Source: JAJYIW01 sp036787065 (GTDB lineage: Bacteria > Chloroflexota > Anaerolineae > Anaerolineales > Anaerolineaceae). From it: a stretch of 20,203 nt of DNA. Below the pieces are notes generated by a model. It was not told where the DNA came from. It saw only the letters and a list, made by a program, of their open reading frames with translations, and did no database searches. The stretch is taken from assembly GCA_036787065.1 (NCBI GenBank), contig DAIQPZ010000035.1, forward strand, positions 1-20,203, written 5' to 3'. A program made the translations under genes and the position numbers. Below are positions 1 to 7,915 of the stretch, in pieces (position 1 is the stretch's first letter; every line of letters starts with the position of its first letter).

Positions 1-174
1 GTCGAGAACGGCCTCGCCAGTGACCCAGGTGCCTGTGTGAGTGATGCCAATTTGGGTCACCGTGTATTTTTGTGGATCCAATACCGAAAGAAGCGAGCGC
101 GCTGACATCAGCGAAACTTCATGCTCGCCTGACCGGCCCCCAAAAATGACCCCGATGCGGATCTTATCTCCCAT
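1..174 (-). CDS. ddl: D-alanine--D-alanine ligase, N-terminal 58 codons (runs off window)
   Basis: Ddl joins two D-alanines with ATP to give the dipeptide that MurF adds to the muramoyl peptide, in the cytoplasm. Only the first 58 residues are inside the window. They begin MGDKIRIGVIFGG and carry the family's N-terminal signature FGGRSGEHEVSLMSA at residues 11-25, where the Glu of the EHEVS stretch binds the first D-Ala in known Ddl enzymes. The ATG overlaps the murB stop by one base (TAATG), so translation is probably coupled to murB. The ATP-grasp part lies beyond the edge and cannot be judged. The start is well supported because the conserved motif sits at the usual distance from it. Confidence 0.93.
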   Translation of the reverse strand, partial: MGDKIRIGVIFGGRSGEHEVSLMSARSLLSVLDPQKYTVTQIGITHTGTWVTGEAVLD

Positions 175-1118
175 TATTCATTTCCATTTCCGTTAAATTC
201 ACCTAATAATTCAATCTCCAGCTCGAGCTGGACGCCAAACCGGTCGGCCACGCAGCGTCGGGCGAGTTGAACCAGTTTGTAAATGTCTGCGGCAGTGGCG
301 GAGCCGTGGTTGACGAAGAAGTTGGCGTGAATAGGGCTGATTTCGGCTCCGCCGATGGATTTGCCTTTCAACCCGGCTGCTTCGATCAACCGGCCAGCAA
401 AATCGCCAGGTGGGTTTTTAAACATCGAGCCCATGGTCGCGCCCGGGGGCTGCGTCCGCCGGCGGTGTTCTGAAAAGCTGGCCATCTTGGAACGGACTTC
501 GGACGGATTGCCCGGCTCGAGGCGCAGGCGGGCGGTGAGGATGACGGCTGGGATGTGATCGCGTTTGAGCAGGCTGCTGCGGTATTCGTATGCCAGGCGC
601 TCCACCGGCCAGACTTCCTTCCCCAGAGTTGGGTGCAAGATTTCGGCCAAAATTAAATTGCCGTGGATATCCCCGCCGTGGGCGCCGGCATTGCCATAAA
701 CAGCGCCGCCCACACTGCCTGGGATGGTGGCAGCCCATTCCAAACTGCTCAGACCACGCAAGGCCACCTGGCGGGCCATGTGGCCCAGATTGGCGCCCGA
801 TTCGGCCCACACGCTGGGCGGCGTGTGCCGGCTGTCGATTTTGATATTGCGCGCGCGATTGAGCACGATCACCCCGTGCAAACCCTTGTCGCTTACCAGA
901 ATGTTGGACCCGCTGCCCAGGATGGTCATGGGCACTTGCAGCTCCCACAATTTCAATACCGCCTGTTCCAGCTCCGCGATGGTGTTGACCGGTAGAAGCG
1001 CATCTGCCGGGCCGCCGACATGCGCGGTGGTATAGTTGGCCAGCACCACATTTTCATGGAGGTGTTCGGCAAACTGGGCGCGCAAGCTTTCAAGCGGAAG
1101 CGAAGATTTGATCGGCAT
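174..1118 (-). CDS. murB: UDP-N-acetylenolpyruvoylglucosamine reductase MurB
   Basis: MurB reduces UDP-GlcNAc-enolpyruvate to UDP-MurNAc with NADPH and FAD in the cytoplasm. From the ATG at 1118 the protein has 314 residues, normal for the family. FAD-binding signatures are visible: GSGSN at 68-72 and IPGSVGGAVYGNAGAHGGD at 132-150. The C-terminal domain has GSMFKNP with the proton-donor Ser at 231, and AEISPIHANFFVN with the catalytic Glu at 259. The frame stays open upstream to a GTG at 1373 that overlaps the murC stop, but that extra stretch is Arg/Pro-rich and unlike MurB, and another frame there looks coding. An AGGAG lies about 22 nt before the chosen ATG, further than usual, so the exact start is less certain than the identity. 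Confidence 0.93.
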   Translation of the reverse strand: MPIKSSLPLESLRAQFAEHLHENVVLANYTTAHVGGPADALLPVNTIAELEQAVLKLWELQVPMTILGSGSNILVSDKGLHGVIVLNRARNIKIDSRHTPPSVWAESGANLGHMARQVALRGLSSLEWAATIPGSVGGAVYGNAGAHGGDIHGNLILAEILHPTLGKEVWPVERLAYEYRSSLLKRDHIPAVILTARLRLEPGNPSEVRSKMASFSEHRRRTQPPGATMGSMFKNPPGDFAGRLIEAAGLKGKSIGGAEISPIHANFFVNHGSATAADIYKLVQLARRCVADRFGVQLELEIELLGEFNGNGNE

Positions 1119-1150
1119 ATTGATGGGCCTGTCGGTTCGTCTCCTGAGGA

Positions 1151-1357
1151 TTAACTTTTGGTAAAGTAGTCGATCAGGCGGTGGATAATTTCTACACCGC
1201 TCAGATAGTTTTCGGAGCTGCGGTTGGGCAGCCGGTTTTGGTCCGCGCGGCCAGCGGCAGGGCCGCTCCCGGTGTGCGACCGGGCGGGAGGGGTACGGAT
1301 CAGGTCTGGCAGGGTGATTGTTTCGGCCCGGAAAGTCTTCTTGTTGGATGTAGACAT
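1151..1357 (-). CDS. small unrecognised protein (68 aa) between murC and murB
   Basis: I do not recognise this product. The ORF begins at an ATG preceded by GAGG with a 6-nt spacer and ends at TAA 32 bases before the murB ATG. Its start is 12 bases past the murC stop. By hand count about 48 of 68 codons end in G or C, the bias of the neighbouring genes, while the overlapping murB-extension frame reads as Arg/Pro-rich filler. Residues 1-45 are polar and Pro/Arg/Gly-rich, suggesting disorder. Residues 48-68 (ENYLSGVEIIHRLIDYFTKS) look like an amphipathic helix. No signal peptide or membrane segment is seen. It could be a small cytoplasmic partner of the cell-wall enzymes, but that is inference from position only. 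Confidence 0.55.
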   Translation of the reverse strand: MSTSNKKTFRAETITLPDLIRTPPARSHTGSGPAAGRADQNRLPNRSSENYLSGVEIIHRLIDYFTKS

Positions 1358-1369
1358 GAGGGTCCTCAA

Positions 1370-2779
1370 TCACGCTTTCTTGTTTTCAAGGGCGGCCAGA
1401 AGTTGTACGATGACCTGATCGGCATCGCCAGCCGACAACACCAGCACCACGTCGCCTGGGGCCAGGTGAGCGAGTAAAAAGCGCACGCCCTCATCCAATG
1501 AGGGGACAAAATGAGCGGAAGGGTGCAGCATGCTCGCGGCCAGGCTGGCGGATGAAAATGCCTGGGCTGGCTCGCGCGCCGCGTAAATTTCGGTCACCAC
1601 CACCTGGTCGGCGTCATTGAAAGCGGTGGAAAATTCAGCCTGAAGAGCCTGGGTGCGAGAATAGGTGTGCGGCTGCCACACAGCCCACAGGCGCCGGCCC
1701 GGGTAGCGCACCCTGGCGGCTGCCAGAGTCGCGCGGATCTCGGTGGGGTGGTGAGCATAATCGTTGACCAGGGCAATCCCGCGCGGCTCGCCAACCACTT
1801 CGAAGCGCCGGCCGCTGCCCTGGTAGGCGCCTAATGCGTGCGCCACCTGCTCCGATGGGATGTCCAGGTGATGACCTACCGCCAGGGCTGCCAGGGCATT
1901 GCGCACGTTGTGCACGCCCGGCGCCTGCAAGGTAACATCCCCCAGCGGGACGGCGCTCCCATCCGGAGCATGGTAAACCGCTTTGAAGCTGAAACCGCCG
2001 GCTGCATTGGGCGCGAGCTGGCTGGCCCGGTAGCTGGCCTGGCTTCTGTCCTTGTCGTTCAGCCCGTAGGTCTCGATTTTTCCCTGGAAGCCGTGTTTGG
2101 TGGACAGGGTGACTGACAAATCCGCCGCGCCGGGGTCGTCACTGCATGCCAGCAGCCAGCCATCTGGCGCCAGCCGGCTGGCGAAATCCAGGAAAGCCTG
2201 GCGGTATTCGGCCGGGGTGGGGTAGCAGTCAGGATGGTCGTATTCAATGTTGGTGATGACCGCGATGTCCGGGTTGAGTCCCAGGAACATGTGGTCATAT
2301 TCATCGGCTTCGATCACAAAAGGCTGGCCCGCGCCGGCGCGGGCGTTGACCCCCAGGTTTTTAAGGACGCCGCCCACGATAAAGGATGGGTCCAGACCCG
2401 CTTCGACCAGCATCCAGGCGATCATGGCGCTGGTGGTGGTCTTGCCATGGCTTCCGGCAATGGCGATGCTCTGCTTGCCTTGCATCAGTTGGCCCAGGAA
2501 TTCGGAGCGTTTCAGCACCGGGATGCCCGCGGCCAGGGCAGCAAGCACTTCGGGATTGTCATCCGGGATGGCCGACGAACGGACGACCAGGTCGACTCCA
2601 GTAATGTTGCTGGCCTGGTGGCCGATACAGACGCGCACGCCATCGGCCCTCAGGCTTTCAGCCAGAGGGGAAGACAGCCGGTCGGAGCCGCTGACCGTGT
2701 AACCGCTTTCAAGCAGTACTCGAGCAATGCCCGACAGGCCGCTGCCGCCAATTCCGATGAGATGCACGCTGGTCGTCAT
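1370..2779 (-). CDS. murC: UDP-N-acetylmuramate--L-alanine ligase MurC
   Basis: MurC adds L-alanine to UDP-MurNAc using ATP, the first amino-acid step of the stem peptide. At 469 residues it has the usual length. The N-terminal Rossmann domain has GIGGSGLSG at 9-17, the central ATPase domain has the P-loop GSHGKTTT at 109-116, EADEYD at 157-162 and NIEYDHPD at 177-184, and the C-terminal domain has VTEIYAAREPA and a terminal SAGDAD stretch. The EADEYD form (rather than EADESD) occurs in several MurC lineages and also in Mpl. The neighbourhood and the Rossmann motif favour MurC. Its ATG overlaps the stop of the upstream CvpA-like gene by four bases (ATGA). Confidence 0.96.
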   Translation of the reverse strand: MTTSVHLIGIGGSGLSGIARVLLESGYTVSGSDRLSSPLAESLRADGVRVCIGHQASNITGVDLVVRSSAIPDDNPEVLAALAAGIPVLKRSEFLGQLMQGKQSIAIAGSHGKTTTSAMIAWMLVEAGLDPSFIVGGVLKNLGVNARAGAGQPFVIEADEYDHMFLGLNPDIAVITNIEYDHPDCYPTPAEYRQAFLDFASRLAPDGWLLACSDDPGAADLSVTLSTKHGFQGKIETYGLNDKDRSQASYRASQLAPNAAGGFSFKAVYHAPDGSAVPLGDVTLQAPGVHNVRNALAALAVGHHLDIPSEQVAHALGAYQGSGRRFEVVGEPRGIALVNDYAHHPTEIRATLAAARVRYPGRRLWAVWQPHTYSRTQALQAEFSTAFNDADQVVVTEIYAAREPAQAFSSASLAASMLHPSAHFVPSLDEGVRFLLAHLAPGDVVLVLSAGDADQVIVQLLAALENKKA

Positions 2780-3306
2780 ACGAATACCACCAGAACAAAT
2801 ACAAAGGCTAGTGCCACGGCGAAATAAATCGCTGGCGCTCCCAACCAGGTTGGGGGCAGGAATTTGATCATACCCAGGGCGGTCTGGCCAACAGAAGTGG
2901 CCGAGTCGGGCGCCGAAATCAGCTCAAATGGATATTGAGCCTCGTTCAGGAAGAACCAGACACTCCCAAAAATTAAAAATCCATTGATCGCGCCTAAAAA
3001 GATGCCCAGTAAGATGTCTTGCAGGCGTTCACGCACGAAACGGTTGTTGCCCGCCAGGCGGGGAATATTGGGCCCCTGGTAGCCAAAAAAGACCAGCGCC
3101 AGAATGATGATCGTGCGGATCCAGAAGCGGGGGGCGCCCACAATGGCATCTCGCATGAACGGAACAAACCGCTCGAGCGTCGTGATAATGAAAATGGCCA
3201 GGATGACGCTGAAGGTGACCAAAATTTCTTTGGCCCAACCGCGCATTCCGCCGATCACGGCAAAGAGAACCACGTACATCCAGAATAAGAACAGCAGGCT
3301 CACCAT
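2776..3306 (-). CDS. CvpA-like polytopic membrane protein
   Basis: A 176-residue hydrophobic protein with about five membrane segments, roughly at residues 3-20, 28-46, 62-76, 95-118 and 156-176. The pattern GGMRGWAKEIL at 19-29 between the first two segments resembles the CvpA (colicin V production) family, whose biochemical role is poorly defined. The start at 3306 follows a strong AAAGGAGG site about 10 nt upstream that lies inside the murG end. A longer frame into murG exists but reads as shadow. The gene begins one base after the murG stop and overlaps murC by four bases, so it is a full member of the cluster. A function in envelope assembly is inference from position. Confidence 0.7.
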   Translation of the reverse strand: MVSLLFLFWMYVVLFAVIGGMRGWAKEILVTFSVILAIFIITTLERFVPFMRDAIVGAPRFWIRTIIILALVFFGYQGPNIPRLAGNNRFVRERLQDILLGIFLGAINGFLIFGSVWFFLNEAQYPFELISAPDSATSVGQTALGMIKFLPPTWLGAPAIYFAVALAFVFVLVVFV

Positions 3307-3307
3307 G

Positions 3308-4411
3308 CTAGGAACGCCTCCTTTCTTTTGGGCGGTTGCCCATCTCTTTGACCAGCTCGGCCAGGTGTTTGGCGGCCTGTGGGGTTGCCAGGCTGCGCAT
3401 GGCGGTGCGCATGGTCTCAAGGCGTACGGTATTGCCAATCAACCCGCGAATGGTGGGCAGGAGTTGTTCTTTGAGCCGAGCGTCTTCTAACACCGTGGCC
3501 GCCCCATGCCCTGCCAGGTAATCCGCGTTGACCTTCTGGTAGCGCCATGCATATGGGTAAGGCACCAGGATGGCCGGCAGGCCAAACAAGGGATACTCAC
3601 CCAGCGTCGACCCGCCTGCCCGTGATACGGCCAGATCGGCGGCTGCCAGGACCTCGCCCATCTCGTGGACGTAGGCGAATGGGTGGTAACGGCTGGCCAG
3701 CTCTGGTGATAGACCGTCCGTGGCCGCTTTATTTTCTTCCCAATTGCGCTGCCCGGTGATGTGGATTACCTGGACGTCTTTGAGCAGCTCAGGCAGGATG
3801 GTCACCAACGCCTGGCTGATCGAGCGTGTACCGGTGCTCCCACCTGCCACCAGCAGCACAGGATGCTCGTTGTCCAGTCCCAATGTCTTGCGTGCCTGGG
3901 CCGGATGCGCATCGGCCAGTCCGGCGCGGGTGGGGTATCCCGTCACGGTCATAGGCACCCTGGCAGGATAGAACTGGAAGGTCTCATCGGTTGTGACGGC
4001 GATGCGGTCGGCAAAACGGCCCAGGGTCTTGAGCGCCCAGCCAGGCTCGATGTCGGGGACATAGAGCAAGGTTGGAATAGCGCGGCCAGCAACTGCCATA
4101 GGAAATGCCACGTAACCGCCAGTGAAGAGCAGTACGTCGGGGTTGAACTCATTCAAGATGCGACGTGAAGCCAGCACACCCTGTCCCATTTTCCACAAGT
4201 TACGCGGCAACTGGCGTACACCCACACCGTGTACGCCAGCGGCCGGAATTGCGGCGAATGGCACATTGCTGCGTTTGACCAGGTCGGCTTCAATGCCGCC
4301 CTGGCTGCCGACCCACATCACCTGGTCCACATCATTTCCGAGGGCCTGTAGGACGGCGAGAGCGGGATACACGCCGCCCCCGGTCCCACCGGCGCAAATC
4401 AACAACCGCAC
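3308..4411 (-). CDS. murG: MurG-type lipid II synthase (UDP-GlcNAc transferase), divergent motifs
   Basis: MurG transfers GlcNAc from UDP-GlcNAc to lipid I at the inner face of the membrane, giving lipid II. I chose the GTG at 4411 because GGGAG lies 8 nt upstream and the conserved N-terminus then begins at once; the product has 367 residues. The fold is clear: G-loop GGTGGGVYPA at 8-17, GGYVAFP in the second loop, GGSTGTR in the donor domain, and SRAGGSTLGEYPLFGLPAILVP followed by YQKVNA. Several usually invariant residues differ: the His of GGTGGH is Gly13, the HEQN motif is replaced by YVPDIEPG, and GGSQGA reads GGSTGT. The position between ftsW and murC supports MurG. A related glycosyltransferase with another acceptor is a less likely alternative. 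Confidence 0.88.
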   Translation of the reverse strand: MRLLICAGGTGGGVYPALAVLQALGNDVDQVMWVGSQGGIEADLVKRSNVPFAAIPAAGVHGVGVRQLPRNLWKMGQGVLASRRILNEFNPDVLLFTGGYVAFPMAVAGRAIPTLLYVPDIEPGWALKTLGRFADRIAVTTDETFQFYPARVPMTVTGYPTRAGLADAHPAQARKTLGLDNEHPVLLVAGGSTGTRSISQALVTILPELLKDVQVIHITGQRNWEENKAATDGLSPELASRYHPFAYVHEMGEVLAAADLAVSRAGGSTLGEYPLFGLPAILVPYPYAWRYQKVNADYLAGHGAATVLEDARLKEQLLPTIRGLIGNTVRLETMRTAMRSLATPQAAKHLAELVKEMGNRPKERRRS

Positions 4412-5558
4412 TAAAGGTTCTCCCTTCCGAATTGTGACCCGCTTCAGATTGGCGCGCCACATTCATAATGACACCAATTCCTGCCATCGTGACCACCAGG
4501 CTTGAACCGCCAGCACTGATGAAAGGCAGTGAATTGCCGGCGATGGGCACCAGCCCCACAATCATACCCATGTTAATCATGGCTTCAAAAGAGATCCAAA
4601 AGGTCATTCCGGCTGCCAAAAGCGAACCCAATTGATCTTTGGCACGCCTGGCGATGACAAATCCGCGCCAGGCCAGCAGCCCGTACAAGATGACCAGCAG
4701 GCTCGAGATCACCAGGCCGGTCTCTTCAACGATTACCACAAAGATACTGTCACGCGAAGGCACGGGCAAACCGTTCCACTTGATATCCGCTTTCCCGATG
4801 CCAACGCCAAACCAACCGCCTTTGATGATCCCTTCCAGTGAACGCTGCAACTGCATGGACCCCTGCAACGGGTCGCGCGACCCGGCCACGTAGCTGGTGA
4901 TGCGTGCGCTGGCGGTACCGTTGGGGTTGAGCACGACCATCAACCAGCCCACAACCAGGGCGACGACTGCCACCAGTACAATCTGGCGCAGCGATCCACC
5001 GGCCAGGAAGAAGAGCATGAAACCTAACACTAACACGGTCACGGTGGCGCTCAGATCGGGCTGCTGGTAGATCAACCCGCCGGTGATCCCAAGGATGATG
5101 CCCATCGGGATCAGGCCGATATAAATATCGTTAAGTTTATCCTGACGGAGTGAAAGCCAGAACGACATGTAGATGATGATGACCAGTTTGGCCAGCTCAG
5201 ACGGCTGGAAGCGGCCCTGCGTGAGCGAGCGGGCAGCGTTAAAGCGCATGTCGTTGATCACCAGAACCGCAAAGAGCAGTGCCAATGTGACAAACCACAG
5301 GATGGTCAGCCAGCGGCGGTATCTATGGTAATCATACAGGGTCAGGGCCGTAGCTGCTAGGATACCCACCCCCATCCACGCCACCTGTTGAGTAAAGATG
5401 GTCATCGAATTGCTGGCCGAATAGACCATCAAAAGACCAAATACGGCTATTGAGAATACGATCAGAAGCAGCGGCACATCGATGTTTAAGTGGATGGGCC
5501 GGCTGGTGGCATTCGCCTTCAAAGAGGCGGCAGATTTTACGTAAGTTCCTTCACCCAT
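4332..5558 (-). CDS. ftsW: FtsW, SEDS-family septal peptidoglycan polymerase
   Basis: FtsW is a SEDS glycosyltransferase that polymerises lipid II at the division septum together with a class B PBP such as the FtsI encoded upstream. About ten membrane segments span residues 28-370. Family motifs are FQPSELAKL (117-125), QPDLSATV (166-173), PSRDSIFVVIVEETG (267-281), whose Asp270 aligns with the SEDS catalytic Asp, and GLVPIAGNSLPFISAGGSSL (335-354). The ATG lies inside the murD end (22-base overlap) with GGGGAG 11 nt upstream. The normal FtsW end would come just after IMNVARQ at 364-370. Here the frame stays open for about 38 more basic residues and overlaps murG by 80 bases. Confidence 0.94.
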   Translation of the reverse strand: MGEGTYVKSAASLKANATSRPIHLNIDVPLLLIVFSIAVFGLLMVYSASNSMTIFTQQVAWMGVGILAATALTLYDYHRYRRWLTILWFVTLALLFAVLVINDMRFNAARSLTQGRFQPSELAKLVIIIYMSFWLSLRQDKLNDIYIGLIPMGIILGITGGLIYQQPDLSATVTVLVLGFMLFFLAGGSLRQIVLVAVVALVVGWLMVVLNPNGTASARITSYVAGSRDPLQGSMQLQRSLEGIIKGGWFGVGIGKADIKWNGLPVPSRDSIFVVIVEETGLVISSLLVILYGLLAWRGFVIARRAKDQLGSLLAAGMTFWISFEAMINMGMIVGLVPIAGNSLPFISAGGSSLVVTMAGIGVIMNVARQSEAGHNSEGRTFSAVVDLRRWDRGRRVSRSRRPTGPRK

Positions 5559-6919
5559 TTTTGGAAATACTCCCCGCGTTCTTCAAAATCGCGGAATTCA
5601 TCAAAACTGGTACCCCCGGGAGACAGTAAGACCACATCTCCGGGTTGGACGATATTGGCCGCAGCCTGAACGGCCTCGCGCAAAGTTGCGCATAAAGTGA
5701 CGCTAAAAGGATGCTGCCCAGGCCGAGCAGTTCCAACGGCCGACATGATTTTGTCCGCCGCTTCGCCAAACAGCACCAGGTGATCGACGCGCTGGTGAAC
5801 AAGCTTGGCAAAATCGGCCCAAGGTAAATTCTTGTCCCGGCCACCTGCCAGCAAGATCAGCTGTTCACTAAACGAACGGATGGCTGCCATGCTGCGTTCT
5901 GGTGCGGTGGCAATTGAATCGTTGTACCAGGCTGCCCCGTGCCATTCGCGAACAAATTCCAGGCGGTGAGCCACACCTTCAAAGCCATCAATCCCGGCTG
6001 CCATACTGTCTTCCGGCAGCCCGGCGGCATGCGCGATGGCGCAGGCTGCCAGGACGTTCACCAGATTGTGCTCGCCCCGCAGGCGTATGACCGACTGGGG
6101 CATCAGGTTCACCTGCCGTTCGCCAATCTGGAGAGCCAGGCGACCTGCTTCTATGTATGTTCCTGTTTGACCGGGCGGTGGGCGGTGCAGGCCGAAGCTG
6201 ACCAACCGGCCGCGTACCTGGCTGGCCCATTCCCACGATCCAGCATCTTCCCGGTTCAAAACCGCTGTGCCTCCTTGATCCTGATGGAGCAAGATTTGTG
6301 CCTTCGCGGCGGCATAAGCTGTCATATTGGCATGCCGGTCGAGGTGGTTTGGGGTGATGTTAAGAATGGCGGCGATCCAGGGTGACAGGGTCATCTGTTC
6401 GAGTTGGAAGCTGGACAGCTCCAGCACCACCAGGTCGGCGGGTTTCATCTTGTCCACCTGGTCGATCAAGGGCAGGCCAATGTTACCGCCTACCCATAAA
6501 TGGCGATACCCAGGCAGACCTTTGGCGGCAATGCACCCAACCAGGGTGGTGGTGGTGGTTTTGCCGGCTGAGCCGGTGATGCCAATCACCTGGCAAGGGA
6601 CAGCTTCCATGAAAAGCTCCGAGTCATTCGAAAGGGGCAGTCCGCGCCGGACCGCTTCGACCACCAACGGCAGGGTTAGGGGCACGCCACCTGACAGGCA
6701 CACCAGGTCGGCCCCGTCCAGGAGTTCCAGGGGGTGCCCACCCAGGGCGAACTTAATTCCCAACTTTCTAAGACTGGCCAGATCCGTTGTCAGCTCAGTC
6801 TCTGTGCGCTGGTCGTTGAGCCTGATTCGGGCGCCTTTTCCTGCCAGATAGCGTGCCAGAGCCTGTCCCTGGCGGGCTGCCCCAATGATTAACACATGCT
6901 GGCCATTCCAATCTCTCAT
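5537..6919 (-). CDS. murD: UDP-N-acetylmuramoyl-L-alanine--D-glutamate ligase MurD
   Basis: MurD adds D-glutamate to UDP-MurNAc-L-Ala using ATP. The protein has 460 residues. It shows an N-terminal Rossmann domain (VLIIGAARQGQALA, 9-22), the P-loop GSAGKTTTTT at 116-125, LELSSFQLEQM at 166-176, NITPNHLDRH at 187-196, and a C-terminal domain with LLAGGRDKN (356-364) and LLSPGGTSFDEFRDFEERG near the end, all typical of MurD rather than MurC/E/F. The common NDSKATN motif reads NDSIATAP at 333-340. The ATG lies three bases after the mraY stop, and the 3' end overlaps ftsW by 22 bases. Confidence 0.95.
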   Translation of the reverse strand: MRDWNGQHVLIIGAARQGQALARYLAGKGARIRLNDQRTETELTTDLASLRKLGIKFALGGHPLELLDGADLVCLSGGVPLTLPLVVEAVRRGLPLSNDSELFMEAVPCQVIGITGSAGKTTTTTLVGCIAAKGLPGYRHLWVGGNIGLPLIDQVDKMKPADLVVLELSSFQLEQMTLSPWIAAILNITPNHLDRHANMTAYAAAKAQILLHQDQGGTAVLNREDAGSWEWASQVRGRLVSFGLHRPPPGQTGTYIEAGRLALQIGERQVNLMPQSVIRLRGEHNLVNVLAACAIAHAAGLPEDSMAAGIDGFEGVAHRLEFVREWHGAAWYNDSIATAPERSMAAIRSFSEQLILLAGGRDKNLPWADFAKLVHQRVDHLVLFGEAADKIMSAVGTARPGQHPFSVTLCATLREAVQAAANIVQPGDVVLLSPGGTSFDEFRDFEERGEYFQKWVKELT

Positions 6920-6922
6920 GTT

Positions 6923-7915
6923 TTACACCACCGCAACCGCAACGCCCAATAAGGCGAATAATAAACCGATCAGCCAGAAACGCTGGACGACCTGTGTTTC
7001 ACTCCAACCCAATAGCTCAAAATGGTGATGGATTGGCGCCATTTTGAAGAATCTCTTGCCGTGTGTCAGGCGGAAATAGCCGATCTGGATGACCACGCTG
7101 AGCGCTTCACTGACCGGAATAATAGCGATCAACGGCAGCAGCAGCCACTGGCCGGTCATCAGGGCTACGATGCCTAAAACTGCACCGAGGGGTTGAGATC
7201 CGGTGTCGCCCATAATCAGCTCGGCCGGGTGAACATTAAACCATAAGAAACCGAACAAGGCCCCAACCAGGGTGAAGCAGAATCGAGCGATAAAGACCTG
7301 ACCTTGCCCCAGGGCAATGAAACCGTAGGCCGCAAAAGCCGTGGCGCATATCAGACCCGCCAGACCATCCAGTCCATCCGTGAAATTGACCGCGTTCGAC
7401 ATACCGACGATGATGAAGGTGGCGGCAGGAACGTACAACACCCCCAGGTCGATCGCGTCTTTCGCGCCGGGCCAATAGAGCTGAGGCACTTGCAAGACAT
7501 AGCGCAGGCCAAAGGCAATGGCGACGGCCATAACGACCTGGATGATGAACTTGGTCCGCGCTCGCATTCCCAGGCCGCGCCGGGGTCCGCGGATGCCTTC
7601 CCAATCGTCGATGGCGCCCATCACGGCATAACCGGCCATGGCAAGCAGAGGCAAGAGAACCGAGCGGCCCAAGACATTCAAGCCGATCAGTGAGGCGCCG
7701 TTCAGCAAGATGGTGATCAAGGTCACCGGCATCAGGAACATCACCCCACCCATGGTTGGGGTGCCTAATTTTTTCATATGCGATATGGGGCCTTCGATGC
7801 GGATCAATTTTCCAATTTTAAAGTGCTTGAGGACTCTTAACAAAGGATCACCCCAGATGAGAGCCAACATAAAACCGAGTCCGCTCAATGCAATGGCCAG
7901 TGATGAATCTTTCAT
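6923..7915 (-). CDS. mraY: Phospho-N-acetylmuramoyl-pentapeptide transferase MraY
   Basis: MraY moves phospho-MurNAc-pentapeptide from UDP to undecaprenyl phosphate, making lipid I at the inner membrane face. The protein has 330 residues with about ten membrane helices. Conserved cytoplasmic motifs are all present: GTPTMGG at 51-57, the DD pair at 103-104 (AIDDWEG), SNAVNFTDGLDGLAG at 173-187, GDTGS at 236-240 with Asp237 in the catalytic position, and the HHHFE loop at 296-300. The ATG overlaps the murF stop by four bases (ATGA). Nothing in the sequence suggests loss of function. Confidence 0.97.
   Translation of the reverse strand: MKDSSLAIALSGLGFMLALIWGDPLLRVLKHFKIGKLIRIEGPISHMKKLGTPTMGGVMFLMPVTLITILLNGASLIGLNVLGRSVLLPLLAMAGYAVMGAIDDWEGIRGPRRGLGMRARTKFIIQVVMAVAIAFGLRYVLQVPQLYWPGAKDAIDLGVLYVPAATFIIVGMSNAVNFTDGLDGLAGLICATAFAAYGFIALGQGQVFIARFCFTLVGALFGFLWFNVHPAELIMGDTGSQPLGAVLGIVALMTGQWLLLPLIAIIPVSEALSVVIQIGYFRLTHGKRFFKMAPIHHHFELLGWSETQVVQRFWLIGLLFALLGVAVAVV

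Noticed and set aside
1119..1373. N-terminal extension of MurB from a GTG overlapping the murC stop
   Set aside because: The extra 85 residues are Arg/Pro-rich, do not resemble MurB, and overlap another frame with better codon bias and its own ribosome binding site.
2234..2827. Plus-strand open frame of 197 codons
   Set aside because: Antisense to murC; the composition is that expected of the reverse complement of a GC-rich gene.
3307..3438. 44-residue upstream extension of the CvpA-like protein
   Set aside because: It overlaps the murG C-terminal coding sequence, while the ATG at 3306 has a strong AAAGGAGG site and begins directly with a membrane helix.
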